A DNA stretch of 64,000 nucleotides from assembly GCF_000195335.1 (NCBI RefSeq), contig NC_015387.1:2056001-2120000 (forward strand), in the 5' to 3' direction. This document shows positions 1-9,186 of the stretch, one piece after another. Both the position numbers and the translations under genes were made by a program. How positions within the stretch are numbered: position 1 is the first letter of the stretch; each line of letters opens with the position of its first letter. The DNA comes from Marinithermus hydrothermalis DSM 14884 (GTDB taxonomy: Bacteria; Deinococcota; Deinococci; Deinococcales; Marinithermaceae). The notes beneath the pieces are model-generated. The model saw only the letters and a program-made list of their open reading frames with translations, was not told the DNA's origin and did not search any database.

Positions 1-408
1 GAGGCCCTCATCACCCCCATCTGGGAAGGGCCGAGCAACATCCAGGCCCTGGACATGCTCGAGGCCATGCAGAAAAAACACGCGCACCGGCCCTTCCTCG
101 AGGAGGTCACGGCTACCCTAGGCGCCCAGCCGGATCCGGAGGCCCAAGCCACCCTGAAGGTCCTCGAGGCCACCCTGTCCCGCCTGAACGGCGCCCGCCC
201 CGAGGCCGCGGCCTGGCTGGCGAAGGCGGCCCTCGAGCGGCTGGCGGACGCGGCGACCGTCGCGGCCTTGTACGCCCTGGCCGGGAGCGCCGGCGAGCGG
301 TACGCCGTCCTCGCCCGGCTGTACGCGACCCGGTTCCTTTTGGGGGAGCCCTACCCCGAGTGGGCGCTCGCCGCCCCGGAGGTTCTCGCGCTCGAGGAGG
401 ACGCCTGA
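1..408 (+). CDS. Acyl-CoA dehydrogenase, C-terminal part
   Basis: This is the 3' end of a gene that begins before the window; frame 1 is open from base 1 to a TGA at 406-408, giving 135 residues. The opening residues ITPIWEGPSNIQALDML are the conserved C-terminal block of FAD-dependent acyl-CoA dehydrogenases, where the Glu next to Gly is the usual active-site region. The rest is alanine-rich and helical, as in the four-helix C-terminal domain and its extension. The family oxidises acyl-CoA to trans-2-enoyl-CoA in fatty-acid or amino-acid breakdown. Substrate cannot be judged from this fragment. The family call is secure; the exact subfamily is not. Confidence 0.85.
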   Translation, partial: EALITPIWEGPSNIQALDMLEAMQKKHAHRPFLEEVTATLGAQPDPEAQATLKVLEATLSRLNGARPEAAAWLAKAALERLADAATVAALYALAGSAGERYAVLARLYATRFLLGEPYPEWALAAPEVLALEEDA

Positions 409-457
409 TGCCATGCCTCGAGGCGCGGCGTGCGATACTGGGGGTGGAGGTGGTGCA

Positions 458-1126
458 ATGGGCGTCCTTGACCGGCTCAGCCGGCTGATCCGGGCCAACC
501 TCAACGACCTCCTGCGGCGTGCGGAGGACCCGGAGAAGATCCTCAACCAGGCCCTCGAGGACATGCGCCAGGCCCTTAAGGAGGCGCGGCTGGAGGTTGC
601 GGGGGCCGGGGCGGAACTCAAGAAGCTCGAGCGCGAACGGCAGCGTTACGCGGAACAAGCCGCCGCCTGGAAGGCTAAGGCCGCGGAGGCCCTCAAGATC
701 GGCCGCGAGGACCTGGCCCGCGAGGCCTTAAAGCGCAAGCAACAGGCAGAAGCCCTGGCGGAAGGCTTTCACGAACCCATCGAGGCCCAGCAACAGGTGG
801 TGGCGCGGCTCAAGACCCAACTGCGCGCCCTCGAGGCCAAGATCGCGGAGGCGGAACGCCGCCGGAAACTCCTGCTAGCGCGCAAGAAAGGCGTGGAGGC
901 CGCGGAGGCCGTGCGCCGCATGGAGTCCAAGGTGGACGCGCACCCGGCCCTCGAGGTCTTCGAGGAGATGGAGGCTCGCCTGCTCGAGATGGAGGACCGG
1001 CACGAGGCGCTCGCGAGCATGGACCGGGAGGTGGACCTGGAGGCGGAACTCGCGCAGCTCGGCGCGGAGCGCGAGGTGGACGAGGAACTCGCGGCCCTTA
1101 AGCGTGAGCTGGGCCTGAACCCCTAG
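458..1126 (+). CDS. pspA: PspA/IM30 family membrane-stress protein
   Basis: A 222-residue, almost entirely alpha-helical coiled-coil protein. It opens MGVLDRLSRLIRANLNDLL, the amphipathic membrane-binding helix typical of PspA/Vipp1, followed by the family sequence DPEKILNQALEDMRQAL. These proteins form ESCRT-III-like rings that bind and stabilise the inner membrane under stress. An upstream ATG at 413 is in frame, but 458 fits the family N terminus and is preceded by GGAGGTGG. The next gene encodes a membrane-anchored coiled-coil protein and may be a partner. The family assignment is strong; the PspF/PspBC regulators are not visible nearby. Confidence 0.9.
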   Translation: MGVLDRLSRLIRANLNDLLRRAEDPEKILNQALEDMRQALKEARLEVAGAGAELKKLERERQRYAEQAAAWKAKAAEALKIGREDLAREALKRKQQAEALAEGFHEPIEAQQQVVARLKTQLRALEAKIAEAERRRKLLLARKKGVEAAEAVRRMESKVDAHPALEVFEEMEARLLEMEDRHEALASMDREVDLEAELAQLGAEREVDEELAALKRELGLNP

Positions 1127-1144
1127 CCTGCCCGGCGCATTGGG

Positions 1145-1150
1145 TACAAT
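1145..1150 (+). promoter_or_regulatory. -10 box (TACAAT) for a leaderless transcript
   Basis: TACAAT ends seven bases before the ATG at 1158, leaving no room for a Shine-Dalgarno leader. Transcription would start at or next to the start codon. This placement recurs across the window. Confidence 0.6.
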
Positions 1151-1157
1151 CAGGGCG

Positions 1158-1619
1158 ATGGTCCTCCTGGAGGTTGTCGTCATCCTGGGGCTCGTGGGGG
1201 CGGTCCTCGCCCTTATCACCGCGCGCCCCGCGCACCCCTCGGCGCCGTACCGGGAGGAGCTCGAGCGGATCCAGCGGGCGCTCGCCGAGATTCAAAAACG
1301 CGGCCGGACCCCCTCTCCTACCTTGCGTGCGCACGTAACGGAGGCCCGGCGGATGGCGCGCACCCTCGAGCGCCTGGCCCGCAAGGGCCGGGAGGTGCGC
1401 CGTTTCCTGGCGCGAGGGCGGCTGGATCCCGAGGCGAAAGCGCGGCTCGAGGCCTATCAGCACGAGATCGAACGCAAGCTCCAGGAGGGGGTGCGGATCC
1501 TGGAGCGGCTCGCGGCCGAGCTGTTGATCTGGGAGGGGCCGGAGGCGCCCGAGGGGTTCGCGGGCCTCGAGGACTTCCGCGTCAGCCTCAGCGAGGTGTT
1601 GAAGGAGCGGCCCCGTTAG
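1158..1619 (+). CDS. Membrane-anchored coiled-coil protein, unknown function
   Basis: A 153-residue protein with one N-terminal membrane segment (MVLLEVVVILGLVGAVLAL) and a long charged helical region rich in Arg, Glu and Leu, probably a coiled coil. I do not recognise the family. The ATG at 1158 is chosen over 1140 because the TACAAT box at 1145-1150 would lie inside the longer reading. It directly follows pspA on the same strand, so a role at the inner membrane alongside PspA is a reasonable guess only. Confidence 0.65.
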   Translation: MVLLEVVVILGLVGAVLALITARPAHPSAPYREELERIQRALAEIQKRGRTPSPTLRAHVTEARRMARTLERLARKGREVRRFLARGRLDPEAKARLEAYQHEIERKLQEGVRILERLAAELLIWEGPEAPEGFAGLEDFRVSLSEVLKERPR

Positions 1620-1646
1620 GGGCCTGAACGTATGGGGGTTCGCTGA

Positions 1647-2300
1647 ATGAAACGCGCGTTACTGGCTTTATTCGTGCTGCTCGCGGCCTGTGCACCCGCC
1701 CCGACCACCGCGCCGGAGGCCACGCTGCGGGTGGAGGGCCCGGTCGGGTTCTACCCGGCCCGCGCCGGGCTCGAGTGGGTGTACCTCCCCCAAGGGGACC
1801 GCCTGGACGACCCGCCCTACCGCCTACAGGTGCTGGGCCCGACCGCGTGGAACGGCGTGAACGCGGTGCAGTACCGGTTCAGCGGGCGCGGGCAGGAACG
1901 CCTCTACTACCGTCAGGTCTCCGCGGACGGGGTGCGGCTTTTGGGGTTTGAGGAGGTCATCAGCGCAAGCCGCGTCACCTTCGACCCGCCCCTGCTCGAG
2001 TACCCCCCTCAGGCCTTGCTCGAGGTCGGGTATCGTTGGGGGGGGCGGACGCGGGTGCGGAGCGTGTTCGTGCTGCCGAGCGGCGTGGAGGAGCAGGCCC
2101 GGTTCGACCTGGAGTACACGTTCACCGTGATCGGGAAGGGGGAGGTCCGCGTGCCCGCGGGGGTGTTCGAGGCGTACATGATCCGTTTCAGCGGCCGGAG
2201 TTCGGACGGCGAAACGAGCGAGTACGAGGCGTGGTTCGTGCCGCACCTCGGGGAGGTGCGCACCCGCGAGGGGTTGTTGCTCGTCCGGCGTAACTTCTAG
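1647..2300 (+). CDS. Putative lipoprotein
   Basis: A 217-residue protein with a lipoprotein signal: MKRALLALFVLLAAC, where Cys15 would be lipidated after LLAA cleavage. The mature part is beta-rich, with KGEVRVPAGVFEAYMIRF and WFVPHLGEVRTREG. That pattern resembles the DUF3108 protein at 42628-43308, which has VPAGVFEARGYRF followed by a late VWF motif, so a shared fold is possible. It sits 22 bases before dxs. No catalytic motif is visible; an envelope location is the safe statement. Confidence 0.75.
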   Translation: MKRALLALFVLLAACAPAPTTAPEATLRVEGPVGFYPARAGLEWVYLPQGDRLDDPPYRLQVLGPTAWNGVNAVQYRFSGRGQERLYYRQVSADGVRLLGFEEVISASRVTFDPPLLEYPPQALLEVGYRWGGRTRVRSVFVLPSGVEEQARFDLEYTFTVIGKGEVRVPAGVFEAYMIRFSGRSSDGETSEYEAWFVPHLGEVRTREGLLLVRRNF

Positions 2301-2321
2301 GGGAGGGGAGGCACCGGGTTT

Positions 2322-4181
2322 ATGGGGTCGGTTCTGGATCAAGTGGATACACCGGAGGACCTGAAGCGGCTGAGCGAAGCCGAGCTGCTGCAGCTGGCCG
2401 AGGAGTTGCGCAGCGAGATCATCCGCGTTACGGCGCAGAACGGGGGGCACCTGGCCTCCAGCCTGGGGGCGGTGGAGCTCATCGTCGCGCTGCACCGCGT
2501 GTTCAACTCCCCCACTGACCGGATCCTGTTCGACGTGGGGCACCAGGCCTACGCGCACAAGCTCCTCACGGGCCGCAAGGACCGGTTCCACACCATCCGT
2601 AAGGAGGGGGGGCTTTCCGGGTTCACCAAGGTCAGCGAGTCCCCGCACGACGCGATCACGGTCGGGCACGCCTCCACCTCCCTCGCGAACGCCCTGGGGA
2701 TGGCCCTCGCCCGCGACCTTCGGGGCGAAACGTACAAGATCGTGGCCGTGATCGGGGACGGGGCCCTCACCGGCGGGATGGCCCTCGCCGCCCTCAACAA
2801 GATCGGGGAGCTGCAGAAAGACCTCCTCATCATCCTGAACGACAACGAGATGTCCATCTCCCAGAACGTCGGGGCCCTGAACCGGCATTTCCGCACCCTC
2901 CAGGTGCAGAAGTGGGTGCAGGACGCCGAGCGGTTCGGCCGGGGCGTGCTGGAGCGCATCTCCCCCAAGCTCTACGAGATGGCCGACCGCGCCAAGGAAG
3001 CCGCGAAGCTGGTCCTGCACCAGGAGAACCCCTTCTACGCCTGGGGGCTCCGCTACGTGGGGCCCGTGGACGGGCACGACCTGAAGAGCCTGATCTACCT
3101 GCTCGAGCACCTCAAATCCCTCAAGGGCCCCACGATCCTGCACGTCGTCACGAAGAAAGGCAAGGGGTACAAGGTCGCCGAGTCCGACCCCGTCTACTGG
3201 CACGGCCCGCCCGGCTTCGACCCCCAAAACCCCCAGAAGATCAAGAAAGGGTACTCCTGGTCCCAAGCCTTCGGGGACGCGGTGACCGAGCTCGCGCACC
3301 TCGAGCCCCGCCTGTTCGTGATCACCCCCGCGATGCGGGAGGGCTCGGGCCTCGTCAAGTACTCCCAAACCCACCCGGACCGGTACCTCGACGTGGGAAT
3401 CTGCGAGGACGTGGCGGTCACCACCGGCGCGGGTCTCGCGCTAAGGGGCATGAAGCCCGTAGTCGCGATCTACTCCACCTTCCTGCAGCGCGCCTACGAC
3501 CAGGTGATCCACGACGTCGCCATCGAGAACCTGGACGTGATCCTCGCCATCGACCGCGCGGGCCTCGTGGGCGCGGACGGCCCCACGCACCACGGGGTGT
3601 TCGACATCGCGTACCTGCGTACCGTGCCGAACCTCACGATCGCCGCGCCCAAAGACGCCCTCGAGCTGCGCGCCATGCTGAAAAAAGCCCTCGAGGTCGG
3701 CGGCCCGATCGCGATCCGCTACCCGAGGGATACGGTGGACCCCGCCCCGGAAGGCGTGTGGCCCGAGATCGCCTGGGGCACGTGGGAGGTCTTGAAGGAG
3801 GGCCGCGAAGCGTACATCCTCGCCTTCGGCAAAACCCTACGCTACGCCCTCGAGGCCGCCGGAGAGGACCCGCGGGTGGGCGTGGTGAACGCCCGGTTCA
3901 TCAAACCCCTGGACGAGGCGATGCTCGCCCGGCTCGCCCGGGGGTTCAAGCTCGTCACCGTCGAGGACCACCAGGCGATGGGCGGGTTCGGTTCGGCTGT
4001 GCTGGAGGCCCTCGCCCGGCTCGAGCTGAAGCCGGAAATCCGCGTGCTGGGCCTGCCCGACCGGTTCATCGAGCACGGCGGGATCCCGAGCCTGCACGCC
4101 AAGGCCGGGATCGACGCGGCGGGGATCCGCCGGGCTCTGGCCGCGCTGGGCGTGACGCTCACGGCGTCGGAACCCGCGTGA
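2322..4181 (+). CDS. dxs: 1-deoxy-D-xylulose-5-phosphate synthase
   Basis: A 619-residue thiamine-diphosphate enzyme that condenses pyruvate with glyceraldehyde 3-phosphate, the first step of the non-mevalonate isoprenoid pathway; it also feeds thiamine and pyridoxal synthesis. The N-terminal part has [16 protein letters not shown] and the TPP/Mg motif [15 protein letters not shown]. The middle transketolase-like domain has [18 protein letters not shown], and the C-terminal domain has [16 protein letters not shown]. Length is normal for the family and the frame is intact. GGGAGGGGAGG lies upstream of the ATG. The isoprenoid product would supply carotenoids and quinones. Confidence 0.97.
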   Translation: MGSVLDQVDTPEDLKRLSEAELLQLAEELRSEIIRVTAQNGGHLASSLGAVELIVALHRVFNSPTDRILFDVGHQAYAHKLLTGRKDRFHTIRKEGGLSGFTKVSESPHDAITVGHASTSLANALGMALARDLRGETYKIVAVIGDGALTGGMALAALNKIGELQKDLLIILNDNEMSISQNVGALNRHFRTLQVQKWVQDAERFGRGVLERISPKLYEMADRAKEAAKLVLHQENPFYAWGLRYVGPVDGHDLKSLIYLLEHLKSLKGPTILHVVTKKGKGYKVAESDPVYWHGPPGFDPQNPQKIKKGYSWSQAFGDAVTELAHLEPRLFVITPAMREGSGLVKYSQTHPDRYLDVGICEDVAVTTGAGLALRGMKPVVAIYSTFLQRAYDQVIHDVAIENLDVILAIDRAGLVGADGPTHHGVFDIAYLRTVPNLTIAAPKDALELRAMLKKALEVGGPIAIRYPRDTVDPAPEGVWPEIAWGTWEVLKEGREAYILAFGKTLRYALEAAGEDPRVGVVNARFIKPLDEAMLARLARGFKLVTVEDHQAMGGFGSAVLEALARLELKPEIRVLGLPDRFIEHGGIPSLHAKAGIDAAGIRRALAALGVTLTASEPA

Positions 4182-4194
4182 ACCGCGCGCGGTG

Positions 4195-4200
4195 TAGAAT
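4195..4200 (+). promoter_or_regulatory. -10 box (TAGAAT), leaderless start
   Basis: TAGAAT ends eight bases before the GTG start at 4209, in the 27-base gap after dxs. The GNAT/C45 pair therefore probably has its own leaderless promoter. Confidence 0.55.
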
Positions 4201-4208
4201 GGGGGATC

Positions 4209-5156
4209 GTGACCCAAGCGGCCGTCCCCCTCCCGGAAAGCGCGTACCCTGAGCTGGCCGCGCTCACCCACCGGACCGACCCGGACCACCCCCTCGCCCC
4301 AGAGACGCTGCGCGTCGAGAAGGCGCGGTTGCGCGAAGGGGAGCGCCTCGAGTACCTGGGCGTCCGCGCAGAGGAGCGCCTGCGGGCCGCGGCCCAGGTG
4401 CGCGTTGAGCCCTCCGGCCGCGCCCAGTTCAAGCTGTACCTGCCCGAGGTCGCGTTCGGGCAGGGCCTCGAGGACGCGCTCTGGACGGCGGCCCGCCAGA
4501 TCCTCGCGCGCGCAGGCGCCCGCCAGGTGGTCACCGCCCTCCCCAGCACGCGCACGGCAGCGCTCGAGTACCTCACGCGCCTCGGGTTCCGCGAAGCGGA
4601 CCGCATGCACGAGTCCCGGCTGGACCTCACCCGATTCAACCCCACGGCGTTCGCGGCGGTCCTCGAGCGCGCCCAAACCCACGGGCACGCCCTCCGTTCC
4701 CTCGCGGAGTACGGGCGCGGCGAAGCGCACGAGCGCGCCCTGTACGCCCTCACCCTCCGCCTGTTGCGGGACGTGCCCTCCCGGGAACCCCTCGACCCGT
4801 GGCCGTTCGAGGTCTGGCGAAGCCGCGCCCTCGCCCCCGAAATCCTCCTGCCCGAGCTCTGGATGCTCGCGCAAACCGGCGAGCGGCTCGTGGGGCTCAG
4901 CCAGCTCCTCGCCGACCCCGCCCAACCCCAGCTCCTCCGCACCGGCCTGACCGGCGTCCTTCCCGAAGCGCGCCGCCAGGGCCTCGCCACCGCTCTCAAG
5001 GTCGCCGCGCTCACGCGCGCCAAAGCGCGCGGCTACCGCGAGGTCCGCACCATGAATCACGCGGTGAACGCCCGCATGCTCGGGATCAACCAACGGCTCG
5101 GCTTTACGCGCTGCCCCCCCACCCTCCTCCTCGCCTTGGAAGGGCCCTTCACGTGA
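4209..5156 (+). CDS. GNAT family N-acetyltransferase
   Basis: A 315-residue protein starting at GTG. The acetyl-CoA-binding motif A is seen near the C terminus as LPEARRQGLATALKVAALTR, followed by the usual NHAVNARMLGINQRLGFTR motif B. The length and a weaker repeat of the pattern in the first half suggest two tandem GNAT folds, the first degenerate. GNAT enzymes move an acetyl group from acetyl-CoA to an amine; the substrate is unknown. Its stop overlaps the start of the next gene (GTGA at 5153-5156), so the two are translationally coupled. Confidence 0.85.
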   Translation: MTQAAVPLPESAYPELAALTHRTDPDHPLAPETLRVEKARLREGERLEYLGVRAEERLRAAAQVRVEPSGRAQFKLYLPEVAFGQGLEDALWTAARQILARAGARQVVTALPSTRTAALEYLTRLGFREADRMHESRLDLTRFNPTAFAAVLERAQTHGHALRSLAEYGRGEAHERALYALTLRLLRDVPSREPLDPWPFEVWRSRALAPEILLPELWMLAQTGERLVGLSQLLADPAQPQLLRTGLTGVLPEARRQGLATALKVAALTRAKARGYREVRTMNHAVNARMLGINQRLGFTRCPPTLLLALEGPFT

Positions 5157-6226
5157 ACCTCCCGTACCTGCGGCTCGAGGGCCCCCCGCCCGCCCAAGGG
5201 CGCGCGCACGGGGAAGCCCTGAAGGACCGGATTCACCACAACCTCGAGGTCTACCGCGAGCGCTTCGCTCTGGAGGGCGCCGCGTGGCCCGGGGTGCTCG
5301 AGCGGGCCGCCCTTTACCTCCCGTACCTCGAGCGCTGCCACCCGGGGTACGCGACGGGCATGCGGGCCATCGCCACGGCGAGCGGCGCCCCGCTCGAGGC
5401 GATCGCCGCGCTGAACCTGCGCTACGAGATCCTGTACTACCAGTTCACCCGCAACCTGCTTCGCGAGGGGTGCACGAGCTTCGCGGTCCGCCCCGAAGCC
5501 ACCCGGGACGGGCACCTCCTCATGGGGCAGAACTGGGACTGGTTCCCCGAGGTGGCGGGCGCGGTAGTGCGCACCACTGAACCGGACGGCCTCGAGACCC
5601 TGGGGTACACCGAGGCCGGCATCCTGGGCGCCAAGATCGGCCTCAACAGCGCCGGGGTGGGGGTGGGGGTGAACGGCCTCACCTCCACCGCGGACGCTTG
5701 GGACCGCCGCACCACCCCGTTTCACGTGCGGCTTTGGCGCGTGCTGCGCGCCCGCACCTTCAACGCCGCCGTAGCGGTCGTGACGGACAAGCCCCGCGCC
5801 TGCTCGATGAACCTCCTCATCGGGCAGGCCCCCGACCGGGTCGTAAGCCTCGAGGCGGCCCCCGACGGGATGTACCGCCTCACCTGCCGGGACGGGTGCC
5901 TCACGCACGCGAACCACTTCACCCACCCCGAAGCCCTGGGAGTCACGGAGCCGCCCGACCCCCACCGGCCGCACTCCGTCGCCCGCGAGGCGCGCCTGCA
6001 CGCGCTGCTCCGCGCCGCGCGTCCCCTCACGGTGGAGAAGATCCAGCGCATCCTGCAGGACGGGGAGGGCCAGCCGTGGGATCTGTGCCGCCACGCCCTC
6101 CCAGACCTCCCCCCGGACGAGCGGTACGCCACGGTCGTCAGCGTGGTGATGGACCTCACCGCACGCACCCTGCACCTCGCGGACGGCCCCCCGTGCACCC
6201 ACGCCTTCCAGACCTTCGCCCTATAG
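5153..6226 (+). CDS. C45 family (penicillin/isopenicillin N acyltransferase-like) Ntn hydrolase
   Basis: A 357-residue protein of the C45 peptidase family, whose founder is the fungal acyl-CoA:6-aminopenicillanic acid acyltransferase. The proenzyme cuts itself so that a cysteine becomes the N-terminal nucleophile. The predicted cut is at Gly106-Cys107 in REGCTSFAVRP, followed by GQNWDWFPEVAGAVV, which is typical of the family. C45 members act on amide bonds of acylated small molecules or peptides. The start is the GTG at 5153, overlapping the GNAT stop; the longer open frame upstream has no supporting signal. Coupling with an acetyltransferase hints at an N-acyl add/remove pair. Confidence 0.85.
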   Translation: MNLPYLRLEGPPPAQGRAHGEALKDRIHHNLEVYRERFALEGAAWPGVLERAALYLPYLERCHPGYATGMRAIATASGAPLEAIAALNLRYEILYYQFTRNLLREGCTSFAVRPEATRDGHLLMGQNWDWFPEVAGAVVRTTEPDGLETLGYTEAGILGAKIGLNSAGVGVGVNGLTSTADAWDRRTTPFHVRLWRVLRARTFNAAVAVVTDKPRACSMNLLIGQAPDRVVSLEAAPDGMYRLTCRDGCLTHANHFTHPEALGVTEPPDPHRPHSVAREARLHALLRAARPLTVEKIQRILQDGEGQPWDLCRHALPDLPPDERYATVVSVVMDLTARTLHLADGPPCTHAFQTFAL

Positions 6227-6282
6227 ACCCCTCATGAGCCCGTGCTAGAGTGGCGGTGGATGTCGGGACGGTGGGGTGTCGC

Positions 6283-7605
6283 ATGCATCGAGGGTTGCGT
6301 GTTCTCGCGTGGATGATCCTGATGATCTTGGCGATCGGGGCAGCCGCCCCGTTGGGGCTCGCGCAGGATAACCCGGGCAACGAGCCCCCCCCGCGCACGC
6401 GGGTCGCGGTGATGGAGTTCGCGGTCCTCACCGACGACGGGCACCTGGTCAGCGCGGAAGCCGCGCCCGCCCCGGACCTCGCCCGCCTCGCGCGGCTCCT
6501 GCCGAGCGGGATCACGGCCCGGCTGGTACAGTCCGGGCGGTTCGACGTCCTCGAGCTCGTGCCCTGGCCCGCCCCCTTCACGATCGGTCCGGACCGCGTG
6601 CCCGAGGAGGTCCGCGCCCTGATCACCAGCGGGCAGGCCGACCAGGTCATCACGGGCACCGTGAGCACGCTGCAATCCAGCGTGGTGGTGACCGCCCAGC
6701 GCTACGCGATGCGGGACGGGCGGGTCGCGCTCGTGGGCGCCGCCGCCGCGCCCGCCGCGCGCGTCACGGAAGCCATCGAGCTGGTGGACGCGCTCGTCGC
6801 CCAGCTCTTCCCCCCCGAGGCGGGCATCCTCGAGGTCGCGATTGAGCAGGTCTTCGTGGTGCCGGAAACCCTGCGCCTCGCGATCGGGGAGTCCCGCACG
6901 CTCGAGGCCTTCGCGGTGGACGCGTTCGGACGGCCGGTGGGGCAGGTGCAGTTCCTCTACCAGGCCGACAACCCCGCCCGCATCGCGGTGGACGAGACGG
7001 GCCGGGTGACGGGCCTCACGCCAGGACAAGCCACGGTCACGGTCCGCGCGGTGGGCCGCCCCACGCGCGGCACCCCCACCGCACGCACCACCGTGACCGT
7101 CGTGCCCCCGAGCTTCGGGATCCGCGCCGGCGCGCTCGTGGGTGGCACGGACGTGCACGCCCTCGAGCAGTTCCGCCTCGGCCTGCGCCTCACCCCCACC
7201 CTCGGCGCACCCCCGCCCCTCCGGCCCACACGGCAGGTTACGCAGGACATCACGAGCGCCGCCAACGACCCCCTCTCCTTCCTCAGCAACGTCTTCGCCT
7301 CCTTCTTCGGTGAGGGGCTCGTCACCTTCGAGCTCGACTTCGAGCCCGGCCACGCCCTCCTCTTCACGCTGGACGCGGTGCAACGCACGCAGAACGGGTA
7401 CCTGGGGACCGGCGTGGGGTTCTCCACCCCCCTGCAGGCCGGCGGGGACCAGGGCGTGCACCTCCGCCTCACGCTGGGCACGTACGCCTTCGGGCGGCCC
7501 ACCTTCCCCCTCGAACTGAACGCGGACCTGATCTTCCCCACCGCGAGCGAAGGCGGCCCCAGCGTCCGCCTCCTCCTCCTGGGCGGGGTGGACCTGTTCC
7601 GCTAA
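6283..7605 (+). CDS. Exported CsgG/TolB-like + BIG2 domain envelope protein
   Basis: A 440-residue exported protein. It has a signal peptide ([10 protein letters not shown], a hydrophobic core, then cleavage near GLAQD). Residues about 35-190 resemble the CsgG/FlgO/TolB-N type alpha/beta domain ([31 protein letters not shown]). A bacterial Ig-like (BIG2) domain follows ([19 protein letters not shown]). The last 150 residues are beta-rich and may be an outer-membrane or surface domain, ending in aromatic-basic residues. I start it at 6283, where the signal peptide begins; an ATG at 6250 is in frame. A TAGAGT box lies at about 6245. Role in outer-envelope assembly or transport is inferred. Confidence 0.7.
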   Translation: MHRGLRVLAWMILMILAIGAAAPLGLAQDNPGNEPPPRTRVAVMEFAVLTDDGHLVSAEAAPAPDLARLARLLPSGITARLVQSGRFDVLELVPWPAPFTIGPDRVPEEVRALITSGQADQVITGTVSTLQSSVVVTAQRYAMRDGRVALVGAAAAPAARVTEAIELVDALVAQLFPPEAGILEVAIEQVFVVPETLRLAIGESRTLEAFAVDAFGRPVGQVQFLYQADNPARIAVDETGRVTGLTPGQATVTVRAVGRPTRGTPTARTTVTVVPPSFGIRAGALVGGTDVHALEQFRLGLRLTPTLGAPPPLRPTRQVTQDITSAANDPLSFLSNVFASFFGEGLVTFELDFEPGHALLFTLDAVQRTQNGYLGTGVGFSTPLQAGGDQGVHLRLTLGTYAFGRPTFPLELNADLIFPTASEGGPSVRLLLLGGVDLFR

Positions 7606-7631
7606 GCCGCCCCCCGCGTAGACTGAGAGGT

Positions 7632-8111
7632 ATGGCACGCATCAAGGTCGCGCAAGGGGACATCACCACCTACGAGGGGGACGCGATCGTCAACGCGGCG
7701 AACAACTACCTCAAGCTCGGCGCGGGCGTGGCCGGCGCGATCGCGAGAAGAGGCGGCCCCAGCATCCAGGCCGAGTGCGACCGGATCGGCCGGATCGAGG
7801 TGGGCGAAGCCGCCCTCACCGGCGCCGGGAACCTCCCGGTCCGCTACGTGATCCACGCCGCGGTCCTGGGGGACCAACCCGCGAGCCTCGAGACCGTGCG
7901 CGCCGCGACCCGCGCGGCCCTCGAGCTCGCCCAACGTCACGGGATCCGCACCCTGGCCTTTCCCCTCCTCGGGACTGGCGTGGGGGGCCTCGAGGTGGAG
8001 GCGGTCGCGCGCGTGATGCTCGAGGAGATCAAGGCCGCGCCGGACACGCTCGAGGTCACGCTCTACGGGTACACCGAGGCCGACGCCGAGGCCATCCGCA
8101 AGGCCCTTTAA
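7632..8111 (+). CDS. Macrodomain protein (ADP-ribose / O-acetyl-ADP-ribose binding)
   Basis: A 159-residue single macrodomain. The signature is complete: [20 protein letters not shown] at the N terminus, the glycine-rich loop [13 protein letters not shown], and [16 protein letters not shown] later. Bacterial macrodomains of this size bind ADP-ribose and often remove it from proteins or DNA, or deacetylate O-acetyl-ADP-ribose. A TAGACT box at 7619-7624 ends seven bases before the ATG, so the message should be leaderless. It is followed by recF after 21 bases; a link to DNA repair is only suggested by position. Confidence 0.92.
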   Translation: MARIKVAQGDITTYEGDAIVNAANNYLKLGAGVAGAIARRGGPSIQAECDRIGRIEVGEAALTGAGNLPVRYVIHAAVLGDQPASLETVRAATRAALELAQRHGIRTLAFPLLGTGVGGLEVEAVARVMLEEIKAAPDTLEVTLYGYTEADAEAIRKAL

Positions 8112-8132
8112 CCCCGGAGGTCGTGCAGCACC

Positions 8133-9164
8133 GTGCGGTTGCTCCGCTTTCGCCAGCGCCACTTTCGTAACCTCCGCTCCAGCGAACTCACCCTAGCGGG
8201 CGGGCCCCTCGCGGTGGTGGGCGCGAACGCGCAAGGCAAGACCAACCTGCTCGAGGCCCTCTACCTCGCGCTCGGCGGGGAGGTCCGGGGCGCGTTAAGC
8301 GAACGCGTGCGGTTCGGGGAACGCGAAGCGCAGCTCTTCGCCGAAGCGGAAACCGAGCTGGGGCGGGTGCGGTTCGAGCACCGCTTCGGCCCCGCGGGCC
8401 GCGAGGTCAAGGTGAACGAAGCCCCCGCAAGCCTCCGCGAACTCGCGGAGTACCCCGGCGCGGTCTGGGTGCGGCCCGAGGACACCGCCCTCGTCCTGGG
8501 CGGCCCCGAGGAACGCCGGCGCTGGATGGACCTCCTCCTCACCCGCTTCTCCGCCCGCTACCGCTCCCTCCTCTCCGCGTACGAGCGCGCCTTACGCCAG
8601 CGCAACGCGCTCCTCAAAGGCCAAGGGCGCCTCGCGGGCCTCGCGGCGTGGAACCAAAAACTCGCCACCTACGGCAGCGAGATCCTCCAGCTCCGCCGCC
8701 GCCTCCTCACCCGCCTCGAGCCCCTCGCGCAGGAAGCGTACCGCGAACTCGCGCCCGGCACGCTCGAGCTCGCCCTGCGCGAAACCGTGACGCCCGAAGG
8801 GTACCTGGAGGCGCTGGAAACCCACCTCCAGGAGGAGCTCGAGCGCGGCGCGACCCTGTTCGGGCCGCACCGGGACGACCTCAAGCTCCTCCTGAACGGG
8901 CTCGAAGCCCCCCAGTTCGCCAGCCGGGGCGAGGCCCGCGCCATCGCGCTCGCGCTGCGCCTCGCGGAGCACCGGCTACTCTGGACGCACCACGGGGAGG
9001 CCCCCGTCCTTCTGGTGGACGACTTCACCGCGGAGCTGGACGCCCGGCGGCGCACCGCCCTCCTCGCGTACGCCCAAGCCCTACCGCAAGCGATCCTCAC
9101 CGGAACCGATCCTCCCGAGGGCCTCCCGGTGGTGCACATCGAGGGGGGCGTATGGCATACCTAA
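8133..9164 (+). CDS. recF: DNA replication/repair protein RecF
   Basis: A 343-residue SMC-like ATPase that loads RecA at gaps through RecFOR. Walker A is GANAQGKTNLLEALYLA near residue 30; the ABC-type signature and Walker B lie in ASRGEARAIALALRLAEHR and VLLVDDFTAELD. The start is a GTG with GGAGG about ten bases upstream. The following gene is a DciA/DUF721 homologue, a pairing commonly found beside recF near replication-initiation genes. dnaA, dnaN and gyrB are not in this window. Confidence 0.96.
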   Translation: MRLLRFRQRHFRNLRSSELTLAGGPLAVVGANAQGKTNLLEALYLALGGEVRGALSERVRFGEREAQLFAEAETELGRVRFEHRFGPAGREVKVNEAPASLRELAEYPGAVWVRPEDTALVLGGPEERRRWMDLLLTRFSARYRSLLSAYERALRQRNALLKGQGRLAGLAAWNQKLATYGSEILQLRRRLLTRLEPLAQEAYRELAPGTLELALRETVTPEGYLEALETHLQEELERGATLFGPHRDDLKLLLNGLEAPQFASRGEARAIALALRLAEHRLLWTHHGEAPVLLVDDFTAELDARRRTALLAYAQALPQAILTGTDPPEGLPVVHIEGGVWHT

Positions 9165-9186
9165 GGCAAGGGAACGGAGGCAGGGC

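Noticed and set aside
1824-3374. 516-codon open frame on the - strand opposite dxs and the lipoprotein gene
   Set aside because: Val/Gly/Leu/His-rich antisense shadow caused by high GC; dxs on the + strand is unambiguous.
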